From positions 1 to 64,000 of the forward strand of contig NZ_SLVV01000002.1 of NCBI RefSeq assembly GCF_004340465.1: a DNA stretch of 64,000 nucleotides, in the 5' to 3' direction. Each line of letters opens with the position of its first letter. Position 1 is the first letter of the stretch. Below are positions 1 through 8,148 of the stretch, piece by piece. A program made the position numbers and the translations under genes. The notes beneath the pieces were generated by a model. It did not search any database. It was not told where the DNA came from and saw only the letters and a list, made by a program, of their open reading frames with translations. The DNA comes from Mesobacillus foraminis (GTDB taxonomy: Bacteria > Bacillota > Bacilli > Bacillales > Cytobacillaceae).

Positions 1-38
1 AAATCGAAGGTTGAAAACGAAATGGGTCTAGCATTAAT

Positions 39-143
39 GGCCGTGAATTTACGAAAATTCACGGCCAACAGCTAAGAATATAGTAGAAAGACAAGTAAAA
101 ACAGAGAAAGGTGAAATTGAGTGCGCTCAATTTCACCTTTCTC
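39..143. terminator. two hairpins, the second a bidirectional terminator
   Basis: Two perfect inverted repeats lie downstream of the kinase gene. The first pairs 39-50 with 55-66 (12 bp). The second pairs 104-121 with 126-143 (18 bp, TGCG loop) and is flanked by A/T-rich sequence. The second is a strong candidate terminator for the leftward kinase gene and for anything entering from the left edge. Confidence 0.65.
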
Positions 144-184
144 ACTATTTGAAGCTAGTTATGGCCCAGCCTCTTTTTATGGAG

Positions 185-2911
185 TTATTGAATATACGGC
201 AGCCGTATCTGTACTTTTGTTCCTTTGTGAAGCTGGCTTGTAATTTGAATAGTACCCTGATGCTCTTTAATAATATTAAAAATAATCATCAGACCCAGGC
301 CTGTTCCTTTTTCCTTGGTACTGTAAAAAGGTTCCCCAATCCGCTTTAACCTTTCCGGAGATATTCCACAGCCTTGGTCTTCTATTGAGATGAGAAGGCT
401 TTCTTCGTTCCTTTTTACCTTCATGGTAATCTGTCCGCCCTTAGGCATGGATTCAATGGCATTTTTCATTACATTCAGGAATACCTGCTTGATTTGATTG
501 GCGTCACAGTAGATAGCCGGCAACAATTCATCGATTTCGGTTATGATTTCAATATTTCTCATGTTTGCCTGTGTCTCGACAAGCGGCAGAAAGCCTCCAA
601 GGATGGCGGTTATGGACTTCTTGCAGTATTTCTTTGCCTGGGGTTTTGCCAGGATCAGAAACTCGTTGGTTATCAATTCAATCCTGTCGATTTCTCTAAG
701 CATGATTTGATAGTATTCTTTGTTGGAACTCTTTTCGATCATAAGCTGTAAAAAGCCCTTAATCGATGTAAGCGGATTACGAATCTCATGGGCGATGCCT
801 GCTGCTAACTGGCCAATGGCAGACAGCCTGTCGGATTTCCGCAAATATTCCTCGGTCCTTTTATTTTGTGAGATATCCTTTGCGATGCCATATACACCTA
901 CGATTTTATTGTTTACAATGATTGGCAGATTAGTAACCTGGAAGATTCCCGATGTGCCATTTTTATGAATAAGCTTTGTTTCGTAAGTTTGAGGAATGCC
1001 TTGCAGCGCTTTTTTAAAACCGTCCCTCGTTTTAATCAGGGTTTCTTTTTCGATAAATTCCGCATAGCTTTGTCCCAGCACCTGTTCCGGTGTATAGCCA
1101 ATCAATTTTTCTACAGAAGGGTTAATGTTTGTCACATTCCCCTTCACATCAAGGCTTAGGACTAAGTCCGGGTTGGCGAGAAACAGAGACTGATAACGCT
1201 GTTTGTTTTCCTCCAGCTCCTGTTCAATGGACTTTTTTTCGGTAATATCGCGAATAATACCTGATACCCCCGTCACAACACCATTTTTATCTTTAATCGG
1301 CGAATGAGTTATACTGACTGGGACGAGGGTGCCATCCGCCCTGTGCCGCACGGTCTCATAGCCCTTTATCTTCTTGCCGGAAGCAACTGTCTTGAACAGC
1401 CGTTCAAATTCCTCTTTATACTTTTCAGGAATATTGGCAATCTTCTTCCCGATCACCTCGTCCTCCGGAAAACCGAACATATCAATATAAGCCTGGTTTA
1501 CGAAGGTGATCTCGCCCTGTGGATTCATCGTGGCAATGGCATCCACCGTATTGTTGATAAATGATTCAAGCAGTTCCTTGGTCGCCCTTAAATCTTCATG
1601 AGTTTTCCTTAGTTCAGTGACATCATTGCAGGAGCCAATCACTTCAACTATATTGCCGTTCTGATAAATAGGCTTCAGGGAACCCACATAGTAAATCCCT
1701 TTATAGTCGGACTCATAGGTAGTCTCTATTCCATTCCATGCTTTTTGGTAATGAAGGTTCTTCCAGTCAGCAATTTCTTCAGGAAATATGTCATAAAGAG
1801 TCTTCCCTATCGACTCCTTCACGTTTATTCCTAATTTCTTTAATAACTGTCCCGTTCCCATGGTATGGATGAACTGCCCGTTCTCTTTTTTGAATTTATA
1901 AATCATACCCTGGTGATCTTTCATTAATTGCTCTACTTCTCTATGGCTCACATCAAGCTCCTGTTCGAGCTTCTTTTCATAAGCCATATCCCTGGAAATG
2001 CCATATACTCCTTGGATCTTTCCCTTTACAAAGATGGGGAGGAAAGTTGTATGGAGGAAGACTTCGTGCCCTTTCTTGTGAATGATCTTGTACTCAAATT
2101 GCTGGACCTTTCCCTTTTTGGCCTCATTAAAATGAAAAAGAGCGCTTTCCTGATAGTCGGAAGCTGTCAGCGGGATAAAGCTTTTCCCCAGCAGTTCCTC
2201 CTGGCTGTATCCAAAGATTGATTCTGTCCCCCTATTGAATCCCAGAAAAGTCCCCTCCAAAGAAACCATGTGGATCGAGTCAGGATAATAATCAAACAGC
2301 GATTTAAAACGCTGTTTACTTTCACGCAGCTGATTTTCCAGTTCATTCCGCTTATCCCGCTCTATGGCAAATCCGGCCAGATTCGCACATGTCTTCAGCA
2401 TTTCCAGCTCAAAGGAAGAAGGGGTACAAACATCAGTAAAATAAAAGGCGAACGTCCCTTCCGCCCGCCCGCCAACAGAGATTGGAATGGACCAGCATGC
2501 TCTCAGCCCATGGCGGAGGGCTGCATTCCTGCCGCCTTCCCATAGCGGGTCCTTTTCTATATCGGAGGAAATAACCGGTTCATTCAGATAAACTGCAGTA
2601 CCGCATGAACCCGCCTTTGGGCCAACCTTTATACACTGTATCGATTGAATAAAATCCTGAGGAAGGTTAGGAGCTGTTCCTAAAGCGAGTTTCCCCTCAT
2701 TTGCAGCTAACATGATCGAACAGTACATTTTTCGTTTAAAATGCCCTTCAAGCTTGAATGTTAGCGTTTTTAAAATATCATATAAAGAATCACCATTCGT
2801 GATTTTTTGAATCAGAAAAGAATGAAGATCAAGCATAGATTTCATTTCACACATTCTGGTATGTTCTGTACGCTGGGTTTTATCGAAATGTCTCTCATCC
2901 GTAACTTCCAA
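185..2911 (-). CDS. multi-PAS sensor histidine kinase (orphan, sporulation-kinase type)
   Basis: This is a 908-residue soluble sensor kinase with no membrane segments. The order is a GAF domain (about residues 30-190, with the SCGTA and HGLRACWS signatures), four PAS domains (about 205-320, 335-440, 450-565 and 575-690), then HisKA and an HATPase domain. The phospho-acceptor is in GIAHEIRNP (His about 708). The N box is near 817, DQGCGI near 845 and GTGLGL near 870. The start is TTG behind a GGAG site. No response regulator is adjacent, as for Bacillus kinases that feed the Spo0A phosphorelay. That role is inferred from architecture; the ligands are unknown. Confidence 0.9.
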   Translation of the reverse strand: MEVTDERHFDKTQRTEHTRMCEMKSMLDLHSFLIQKITNGDSLYDILKTLTFKLEGHFKRKMYCSIMLAANEGKLALGTAPNLPQDFIQSIQCIKVGPKAGSCGTAVYLNEPVISSDIEKDPLWEGGRNAALRHGLRACWSIPISVGGRAEGTFAFYFTDVCTPSSFELEMLKTCANLAGFAIERDKRNELENQLRESKQRFKSLFDYYPDSIHMVSLEGTFLGFNRGTESIFGYSQEELLGKSFIPLTASDYQESALFHFNEAKKGKVQQFEYKIIHKKGHEVFLHTTFLPIFVKGKIQGVYGISRDMAYEKKLEQELDVSHREVEQLMKDHQGMIYKFKKENGQFIHTMGTGQLLKKLGINVKESIGKTLYDIFPEEIADWKNLHYQKAWNGIETTYESDYKGIYYVGSLKPIYQNGNIVEVIGSCNDVTELRKTHEDLRATKELLESFINNTVDAIATMNPQGEITFVNQAYIDMFGFPEDEVIGKKIANIPEKYKEEFERLFKTVASGKKIKGYETVRHRADGTLVPVSITHSPIKDKNGVVTGVSGIIRDITEKKSIEQELEENKQRYQSLFLANPDLVLSLDVKGNVTNINPSVEKLIGYTPEQVLGQSYAEFIEKETLIKTRDGFKKALQGIPQTYETKLIHKNGTSGIFQVTNLPIIVNNKIVGVYGIAKDISQNKRTEEYLRKSDRLSAIGQLAAGIAHEIRNPLTSIKGFLQLMIEKSSNKEYYQIMLREIDRIELITNEFLILAKPQAKKYCKKSITAILGGFLPLVETQANMRNIEIITEIDELLPAIYCDANQIKQVFLNVMKNAIESMPKGGQITMKVKRNEESLLISIEDQGCGISPERLKRIGEPFYSTKEKGTGLGLMIIFNIIKEHQGTIQITSQLHKGTKVQIRLPYIQ

Positions 2912-3100
2912 AAAATTCTCCTCCGTGTATATTCATACTCTTAGAAATCAACTAGCATCTACAGGAATGTTTCCTATAATATTACTGGCAAACTTCCTGG
3001 ATATCGACTTCTTTCTCTTTAACTAGAGATATTATAACATCAATACAGCATTATTTTCATGACTTTCCGATAAATGCAAGAATATTCAAACACACCTAAG

Positions 3101-4189
3101 TTAAAAGGCATGCTGATGGATAGCGTCTTGAACCTTCTTCGCTTCGCGCATGACTTCTTCTATCAATTTTTTTACTGTATGGGCTTTGGCTAGTGTTGGA
3201 CTCTGTCCTGACCATAGGGACATATACTCAGGGTTATTCTGGGCAGCCGCTGCTTTTCTGATATCTTGTGTAAGTAAATGCTGGACCGGATAGGGTGGCA
3301 ATGCCCCTTCATGCTTGCTCATTTGTAAAATAAAGTCGTTTTTCAGTCCTCTTGCCCACTTTCCGGAAAATGTTCGAGTGAGTATCGCATCTTCTTCAGT
3401 TGCATGGAGAATGGCTGCTTTATGTACTTTGTGTGCCCCGCTTTCTTTACAAGTTAAAAAAGCAGTACCCATTTGAACAGCTTGTGCCCCCAATGAAATC
3501 GCTGCCACCAGCCCTCTGCCGTCCATAATTCCCCCTGCCGCTATAACCGGAATATGCAGATGATCAACAGCCTGGGGAAGTAACGAAAATAATCCTGCTG
3601 AGCGATCTGAAGTAACATTCAGGAAGGTTCCACGGTGACCTCCTGCTTCACTTCCTTGGACAACTGCGAAATCCATTCCAATATTTTCAATTTTAACTGC
3701 TTCCTCCACAGTCGTAGCCGTTCCTATCAGAATCATGTTGTGTCTTTTTAGTTTCTCTATCTCTTTATCGGACGGGAGTCCAAACGTAAACGAACACACC
3801 GAAACCTTTTCTTCAATTAAGATCCTTAGCTGTTCCTGGTATGACTTTAAACTGTCATTGTATGTAATATGGGGAGGTTCAGGCTCTGAGATATTCAAAT
3901 ACTTTCGGATGGAATGAAGGGATTGATTTGCTCCATCCGCCTCCTGACTGTCATAGGTAAATGTGTTTGGGATGAATAGATTGACTCCGAACGCTTTGTC
4001 GGTTAATTGCCTTACTTCGTTTATTTGTTTACGAAGCTGATCTGGATCCAGGTATCCTGCTCCAATCATGCCCAGTCCCCCATGATTGGAAACAGCAGCT
4101 ACCAATTCCGGGGTTGTAATTCCTCCTGCCATCGGTGCCTGTAAAATAGGGAAATCAATATTTAAAAGTTCGGTTACAGTATTTTTCAT
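3101..4189 (-). CDS. nitronate monooxygenase (NPD family)
   Basis: The protein is a 362-residue FMN-dependent TIM barrel of the 2-nitropropane dioxygenase/nitronate monooxygenase family, which oxidises toxic alkyl nitronates with O2. The N-terminal PILQAPMAGG stretch, the QGSEAGGHRG loop with the likely catalytic histidine, and the AAGGIMDGRG phosphate-binding loop are all visible. The ATG follows a GAGGAG site. It appears to be a single-gene unit between the kinase and a small stress gene. FabK-like enoyl reductases share the fold, but the GGH loop favours nitronate monooxygenase. The physiological substrate cannot be read from sequence. Confidence 0.87.
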   Translation of the reverse strand: MKNTVTELLNIDFPILQAPMAGGITTPELVAAVSNHGGLGMIGAGYLDPDQLRKQINEVRQLTDKAFGVNLFIPNTFTYDSQEADGANQSLHSIRKYLNISEPEPPHITYNDSLKSYQEQLRILIEEKVSVCSFTFGLPSDKEIEKLKRHNMILIGTATTVEEAVKIENIGMDFAVVQGSEAGGHRGTFLNVTSDRSAGLFSLLPQAVDHLHIPVIAAGGIMDGRGLVAAISLGAQAVQMGTAFLTCKESGAHKVHKAAILHATEEDAILTRTFSGKWARGLKNDFILQMSKHEGALPPYPVQHLLTQDIRKAAAAQNNPEYMSLWSGQSPTLAKAHTVKKLIEEVMREAKKVQDAIHQHAF

Positions 4190-4387
4190 GGTTCTGACTC
4201 CTCGAATTAAAAGTAAAAATAAGCTATTGAGTTATTCGCTTATTCGTTCTCAAATTCCTTTAAATTATTCGATTTGAAGACAATATGCATGACGAACAGT
4301 CTTTGTTGAGCCCATAACCTAAAAAAAAACAGAATAATAAACCTGTATTCCTCTATTTGCTAATAACTGCTGGCTGCCACATTTCAA

Positions 4388-4438
4388 TCTGCACTTTCTG
4401 CACTTTCTGCACTTTCTGCACTTTCTGCACTTTCTGCA
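4388..4438. repeat. 9-bp tandem repeat
   Basis: The unit GCACTTTCT is repeated five complete times in a row (4391-4435) with partial copies at both ends and no mismatch. It sits just past the terminator of the 4530-4682 gene and outside any coding region. The period is a multiple of three but no open reading frame uses it. Perfect short arrays like this change copy number by slippage. Confidence 0.9.
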
Positions 4439-4476
4439 AAAAAAACCAAAGATCTGGATAAACTCCAAATCTTTGG
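4438..4476 (-). terminator. terminator of the small stress gene
   Basis: Read leftward, an 8-bp stem (CCAAAGAT with ATCTTTGG, 4446-4453 with 4469-4476) plus an inner TGGA/TCCA pairing is followed by eight T residues. This is a classic intrinsic terminator 54 bp after the 4530-4682 gene. Confidence 0.85.
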
Positions 4477-4529
4477 CTTAGTCTCCCTGCCGTTCAAAAA
4501 CAAGTGCTTTTTATAAGCTCAACATTTAA

Positions 4530-4682
4530 CTACTGGCGGTTTTCCTGGTCCTTCAAACGATTTTGCTGGTCAGGTATGTGTTTCTGATTCTTGAATTCTT
4601 CATTTACCTGGTTACTGTTGCTTAAAAATTCCCGCTCTTTATCCTCGAGCCTGTTTACATTTTTCTTATTATTGCTGTTCAT
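4530..4682 (-). CDS. small hydrophilic protein, 50 residues, probably stress-induced
   Basis: This is a 50-residue, very hydrophilic protein rich in Asn, Gln, Lys and Glu, with no Cys, no Trp and only scattered hydrophobic residues, so it is probably disordered. The start is ATG behind GGAGGG, and a strong terminator follows the gene. A SigmaB-type promoter (4717-4741) lies just upstream. I do not recognise the family. Composition and promoter suggest a general-stress or spore-associated small protein, which is inference only. Confidence 0.75.
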   Translation of the reverse strand: MNSNNKKNVNRLEDKEREFLSNSNQVNEEFKNQKHIPDQQNRLKDQENRQ

Positions 4683-4716
4683 AGGAACCCTCCTTCAAGC
4701 TATTGTTATACCCCTT

Positions 4717-4741
4717 ATTCCCTCTCAATTTTAATAGAAAC
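4717..4741 (-). promoter_or_regulatory. SigmaB-type promoter
   Basis: Read leftward: GTTTCT (4741-4736), a 13-bp spacer, then GGGAAT (4722-4717). This matches the SigmaB consensus GTTTNN-N12-15-GGGWAW. It lies about 35 bp upstream of the ATG of the 50-residue gene. Confidence 0.6.
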
Positions 4742-4779
4742 ATAGAATAAGTGGATGACAGCTCATAAAGGCATATCTC

Positions 4780-5307
4780 CTATTTTCTTTGATATTCGCT
4801 CTCCAATATACTCATTTCCCACATGCTCCAATATTCGTTTCCCAATTTCCTGCAATCCCTAAGCAAACCTTCTTTTCGAAAACCGGCCTTTTCATAACAG
4901 GCAATCGCACTGTCGTTAAAGTCGAATACTCCAAGACTCACTCGATGTAAATTTAGATCTTCAAAAGCCTTTTTCAATACTTCTTTGATCATTAATTGCC
5001 CAATCCCCCGCCCTCTAATCGTCTTGTCCCCAATTAACACTTTGCCAATCCTTGCAGAACGATGATGCAAATCAATATTGGCCAAGGAAATATGGCCAAT
5101 AGACCGGCCTGATTCCTTCAGCACCACTTTATATATATACCGGCTGGACCCGGGATGATTTGCGTCTTTTATGTATGCCTCCAGCTGAGGTTTTGTCAGT
5201 GGGTAATCAAAGGCTGGACCTCCCCATTGAAGATTCAATTCTGGCGAGTCAATCCAGTCTATCAGCTGGCTAAAATCGGACGGTTCAAATTTTTTTAAGT
5301 AAATCAT
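4780..5307 (-). CDS. GNAT-family N-acetyltransferase
   Basis: The 175-residue protein is of the RimJ/RimL acetyltransferase type. Acetyl-CoA binding is indicated by the RGRGIGQLM loop near residue 97, and the usual C-terminal YEKAGF motif is present (about 137). Several Bacillus relatives acetylate ribosomal N-termini, antibiotics or spermidine, and the substrate here is unknown. It is monocistronic, with an HNH gene upstream on the same strand about 90 bp away. Confidence 0.87.
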   Translation of the reverse strand: MIYLKKFEPSDFSQLIDWIDSPELNLQWGGPAFDYPLTKPQLEAYIKDANHPGSSRYIYKVVLKESGRSIGHISLANIDLHHRSARIGKVLIGDKTIRGRGIGQLMIKEVLKKAFEDLNLHRVSLGVFDFNDSAIACYEKAGFRKEGLLRDCRKLGNEYWSMWEMSILESEYQRK

Positions 5308-5398
5308 TTAAACCCCTCTGTTTCTTCTAAATTTTAATCTTCATTTATTTCTAACACTATTTTATCATTATCCAAGAACGATTATTTTTGAAATTTTT

Positions 5399-5704
5399 TT
5401 ATTTCCGTTTACGTTTCCGATCATTCGATTTTTTTATCTTCATCAATTTTGTCGCAGGCTGCTTTCGAATCCACTTTATAAATCTTGACAGCTGAGCATC
5501 TTCCCTTAGTTCTGCAATTGACGTTAACCGGGATGCTATTTCAGCATTCGTATAAAGAGCATGTATTTGTTTATGACATGAAATGCATAAATTTGCAGTC
5601 GGCTCGAAAGTCCCTCCCATTTCCTTTGGAAGCAAATGATGAACGGTTGTCTCAACGTCATTTCGGCTGCATAATTCACATGTCCCCAAATAAATCCCCT
5701 CCAA
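5399..5704 (-). CDS. small HNH-type zinc protein (YisB-like)
   Basis: The protein has 101 residues. The first 50 carry CELC, then VHHLLPKEMGG, then CISCHKQIH, which is the zinc-ribbon/HNH arrangement (two CxxC pairs around the HH motif). The C-terminal third is basic (KIKKSNDRKRKRK) and likely binds nucleic acid. It resembles the small B. subtilis protein YisB, annotated as a putative HNH endonuclease. The length is normal for a stand-alone HNH protein. Nuclease activity is predicted from the motif alone. Confidence 0.78.
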   Translation of the reverse strand: MEGIYLGTCELCSRNDVETTVHHLLPKEMGGTFEPTANLCISCHKQIHALYTNAEIASRLTSIAELREDAQLSRFIKWIRKQPATKLMKIKKSNDRKRKRK

Positions 5705-5835
5705 TGTTCTGACGGATTATTAGTATTGGATATTCCTTTTGTTTATATCACTGTATTTCAGCGAAATATTTTCTTCCTCGGCATTGCTATATAAAACCCT
5801 TGCATGACCGCAATGGTGCATATTCACAGGCAATT

Positions 5836-5936
5836 AGGACACAATACTGCACATGAGCACCGTCAGACGATAACCCTTTCTAAGCATTCGGCGGTGCCCT
5901 CAGCTTTTCTGAGCAGGCTCAGGGAGGCAAAATTGA
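5836..5936 (+). other. possible structured leader upstream of the 88-residue gene
   Basis: The region just before the 5956 gene contains a long-range complement (GCACCG at about 5860 with CGGTGC at about 5894) and a local CTCAG/CTGAG hairpin. It is more GC-rich than neighbouring spacers. It does not match a riboswitch class I can recognise. It may be a leader structure or a small RNA, with weak support. Confidence 0.25.
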
Positions 5937-5955
5937 ATCTATTGGTGGTGTTTGT

Positions 5956-6222
5956 ATGGCAGATTCCTTGAACTCAAAGGATTATGAAACAGGTACAGCT
6001 ATCAGGACCTTTAACATTATTGAAACCACAGTCCAGCCAGAAGGCTTTGCCGTACGTTTGCAAATGGATTTGGACAGCGGCTATGAATTGGAAGATGTAG
6101 TAATGAAAATTTCACATGAAGATCTGGCTGGATATGAAACAAACGATATACAAGAAGCGGTGAAATATGCACTCGGTTTTTTTGACTCTGACGTCCTTGA
6201 AGATAAGAACTTTGAGCAATAA
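5956..6222 (+). CDS. hypothetical protein, 88 residues
   Basis: This is a small acidic soluble protein (many Asp and Glu, no transmembrane segment, no Cys). Predicted character is beta strands (TFNIIETTVQPEGFAVRLQMDL) followed by a helix ending in YALGFFDSDVLED. The start is ATG behind GGTGGTG. I do not recognise the family. It is alone on the plus strand between leftward HNH and cysI genes, and its 5' region is unusually structured. Confidence 0.65.
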   Translation: MADSLNSKDYETGTAIRTFNIIETTVQPEGFAVRLQMDLDSGYELEDVVMKISHEDLAGYETNDIQEAVKYALGFFDSDVLEDKNFEQ

Positions 6223-6322
6223 TGTAATGGCTGTCATATTGGCAGCTTTATTTTGATTGCTGTTTAGTCAAAAATTGGAACCTGTTTTTCTCCAGGTCGT
6301 CTGACATTAATGTCTAAACTCA

Positions 6323-6358
6323 AAAGGGGTTCAGAATGAGACCATTCTGAACCCCTTT
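6323..6358. terminator. bidirectional terminator after cysI
   Basis: This is a perfect 16-bp inverted repeat (6323-6338 with 6343-6358, loop AGAC). Its outer pairs AAA/TTT give a short U tail on both strands. It lies between the convergent 88-residue gene and cysI. Confidence 0.8.
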
Positions 6359-6402
6359 GATACAAACTTGACAGGAAAAGGACCCGACTATGTTTGTACT
6401 AT

Positions 6403-8121
6403 TTATTCATGGAAGTTTGTGCCGTCTGTTGTCGCTTTAATGATTCCGGCGCGGATGACATAGTCTCCAAAATGCTCGCCTTCCTGGCGCTCTTTTGCGT
6501 ACCTCGGAAGAAGTTCACGCAATTCACTGAGAATTTCTTCTTCTCCAATATTTTCTCGGTACATTTTACTCAAACGGCTCCCGTCAAAGGCCGCACCCAG
6601 GTACATATTGTATTTGCCTACAGCTTTTCCAATAAAACCAATTTCCCCTAACGCATGGCGTGCGCATCCGTTCGGGCACCCAGTCATACGGATGGTAATT
6701 TCTTCATTGCGTAAGCCATTTTCATCGACAATTTCTTCAATTTTATCAATCAGACGAGGAAGATAGCGTTCAGCTTCAGCCATGGCAAGTCCACAGGTCG
6801 GCAGTGCTACACATGCCATTGAACTGCGGCGAATCGCTGAATATTGACTGCCATCTGTTAGACCGTATTGTTCAATCAGGTCATTGATTTGATTCTTCTT
6901 CTGGCTTGAAACATTCCCAATAATCAAATTCTGATTGGCTGTAAGACGGAAATCCCCTTTATGGATTTTTGCAATCTCTCTCAATGCTGTTTTAAGCTGG
7001 TATCCATCGAAATCAGCTACACGTCCACCCTCAACGAACAATGTCATATGCCATTTGCCTTGAATGCCCTTAACCCAGCCATAGCGATCTCCGTTACTTT
7101 CGAAATGATACGGCTTAGCCTCATCAAGGCTCCATCCAAGGCGGTTCTCAAGTTCAGCCTTGACATTTTCCAGTCCGAGACGGTCAACCGTGTATTTAAA
7201 GCGGGCATTTTTACGGACTGACCTGTTTCCGTAATCACGCTGAATTGTAATTACCTTTTCTGCAACCTCATACATTTGGTCCGGTTTGCAGAAACCGATC
7301 ACTTTCGCAAGCTGAGGATAGGTTGCGTTATCGCCGTGCGACATCCCCATTCCGCCTCCGATTGCCACATTGAACCCTGTAAGCTTTCCATCTTCAACGA
7401 TGGCAATAAACCCAAGGTCCTGTGAAAAGACATCAATGTCATTAGATGGCGGAACGGCAATCCCGATTTTAAATTTACGCGGCAAATATAACGGTCCATA
7501 CATAGGTTCTATTTCTTCAACCTCTGGAGTTCCAGCTACTTTTTCTTCATCCAGCCAAATTTCATGGTAGGCGCGGGTTCTTGGAAGCAGGTCATCACTC
7601 AATTTTTTTGACCATTCGTATACTTCAGCATGGATTTCCGACTGATAGGGATTTGAAGTACACATAACGTTCCGGTTTACATCACCGCAAGCAGCAATGG
7701 TGTCCATAAGGGCTCCATGGATCTGCTGGATTGTACTCTTCATGTTCCATTTTAAGATTCCATGCATCTGGAACGTTTCCCGGGTTGTTAATTTCAGAGT
7801 TCCATTTCCATATTTATCAGCAAGCTCATCCATTACTAGCCATTGGGAGGGTGTTGCAACCCCTCCCGGCAAACGGACGCGCAGCATGAACTGGTATGCA
7901 GGCTCAAGCTTTTGTTTTTGACGCTCATTGCGGAGATCCCTGTCATCCTGAAGGTAGCTTCCGTGGTGTTTCATTAATCGGTTGTCATCTTCAGGAATCC
8001 CTGCAGAAATCCGGTCGAGCATAACCTCTTTCAATGTACCGCGTAAAAAGTTGCTTCGCTCCTTGATCCCTTCAACATCGCTTGGCGGGCCATCAGGCGC
8101 TTTTAAAATTTGGTTCACCAT
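6403..8121 (-). CDS. cysI: assimilatory sulfite reductase, hemoprotein beta subunit
   Basis: The hemoprotein subunit reduces sulfite to sulfide with six electrons delivered by CysJ. The siroheme/[4Fe-4S] ligands are visible as PTCGLA (about residue 440) and GCPNGCARH (about 481), the second containing the CxxxC pair. The length of 572 residues matches Bacillus CysI. The open frame extends to 8142 through a TTG, but the ATG at 8121 giving [11 protein letters not shown] fits the family and has GGGAG upstream. It lies 27 bp after cysJ in one operon, downstream of a divergent LysR activator gene. Confidence 0.96.
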   Translation of the reverse strand: MVNQILKAPDGPPSDVEGIKERSNFLRGTLKEVMLDRISAGIPEDDNRLMKHHGSYLQDDRDLRNERQKQKLEPAYQFMLRVRLPGGVATPSQWLVMDELADKYGNGTLKLTTRETFQMHGILKWNMKSTIQQIHGALMDTIAACGDVNRNVMCTSNPYQSEIHAEVYEWSKKLSDDLLPRTRAYHEIWLDEEKVAGTPEVEEIEPMYGPLYLPRKFKIGIAVPPSNDIDVFSQDLGFIAIVEDGKLTGFNVAIGGGMGMSHGDNATYPQLAKVIGFCKPDQMYEVAEKVITIQRDYGNRSVRKNARFKYTVDRLGLENVKAELENRLGWSLDEAKPYHFESNGDRYGWVKGIQGKWHMTLFVEGGRVADFDGYQLKTALREIAKIHKGDFRLTANQNLIIGNVSSQKKNQINDLIEQYGLTDGSQYSAIRRSSMACVALPTCGLAMAEAERYLPRLIDKIEEIVDENGLRNEEITIRMTGCPNGCARHALGEIGFIGKAVGKYNMYLGAAFDGSRLSKMYRENIGEEEILSELRELLPRYAKERQEGEHFGDYVIRAGIIKATTDGTNFHE

Positions 8122-8148
8122 GTTGTCTTGTACTCCCTTCAATCTAAA

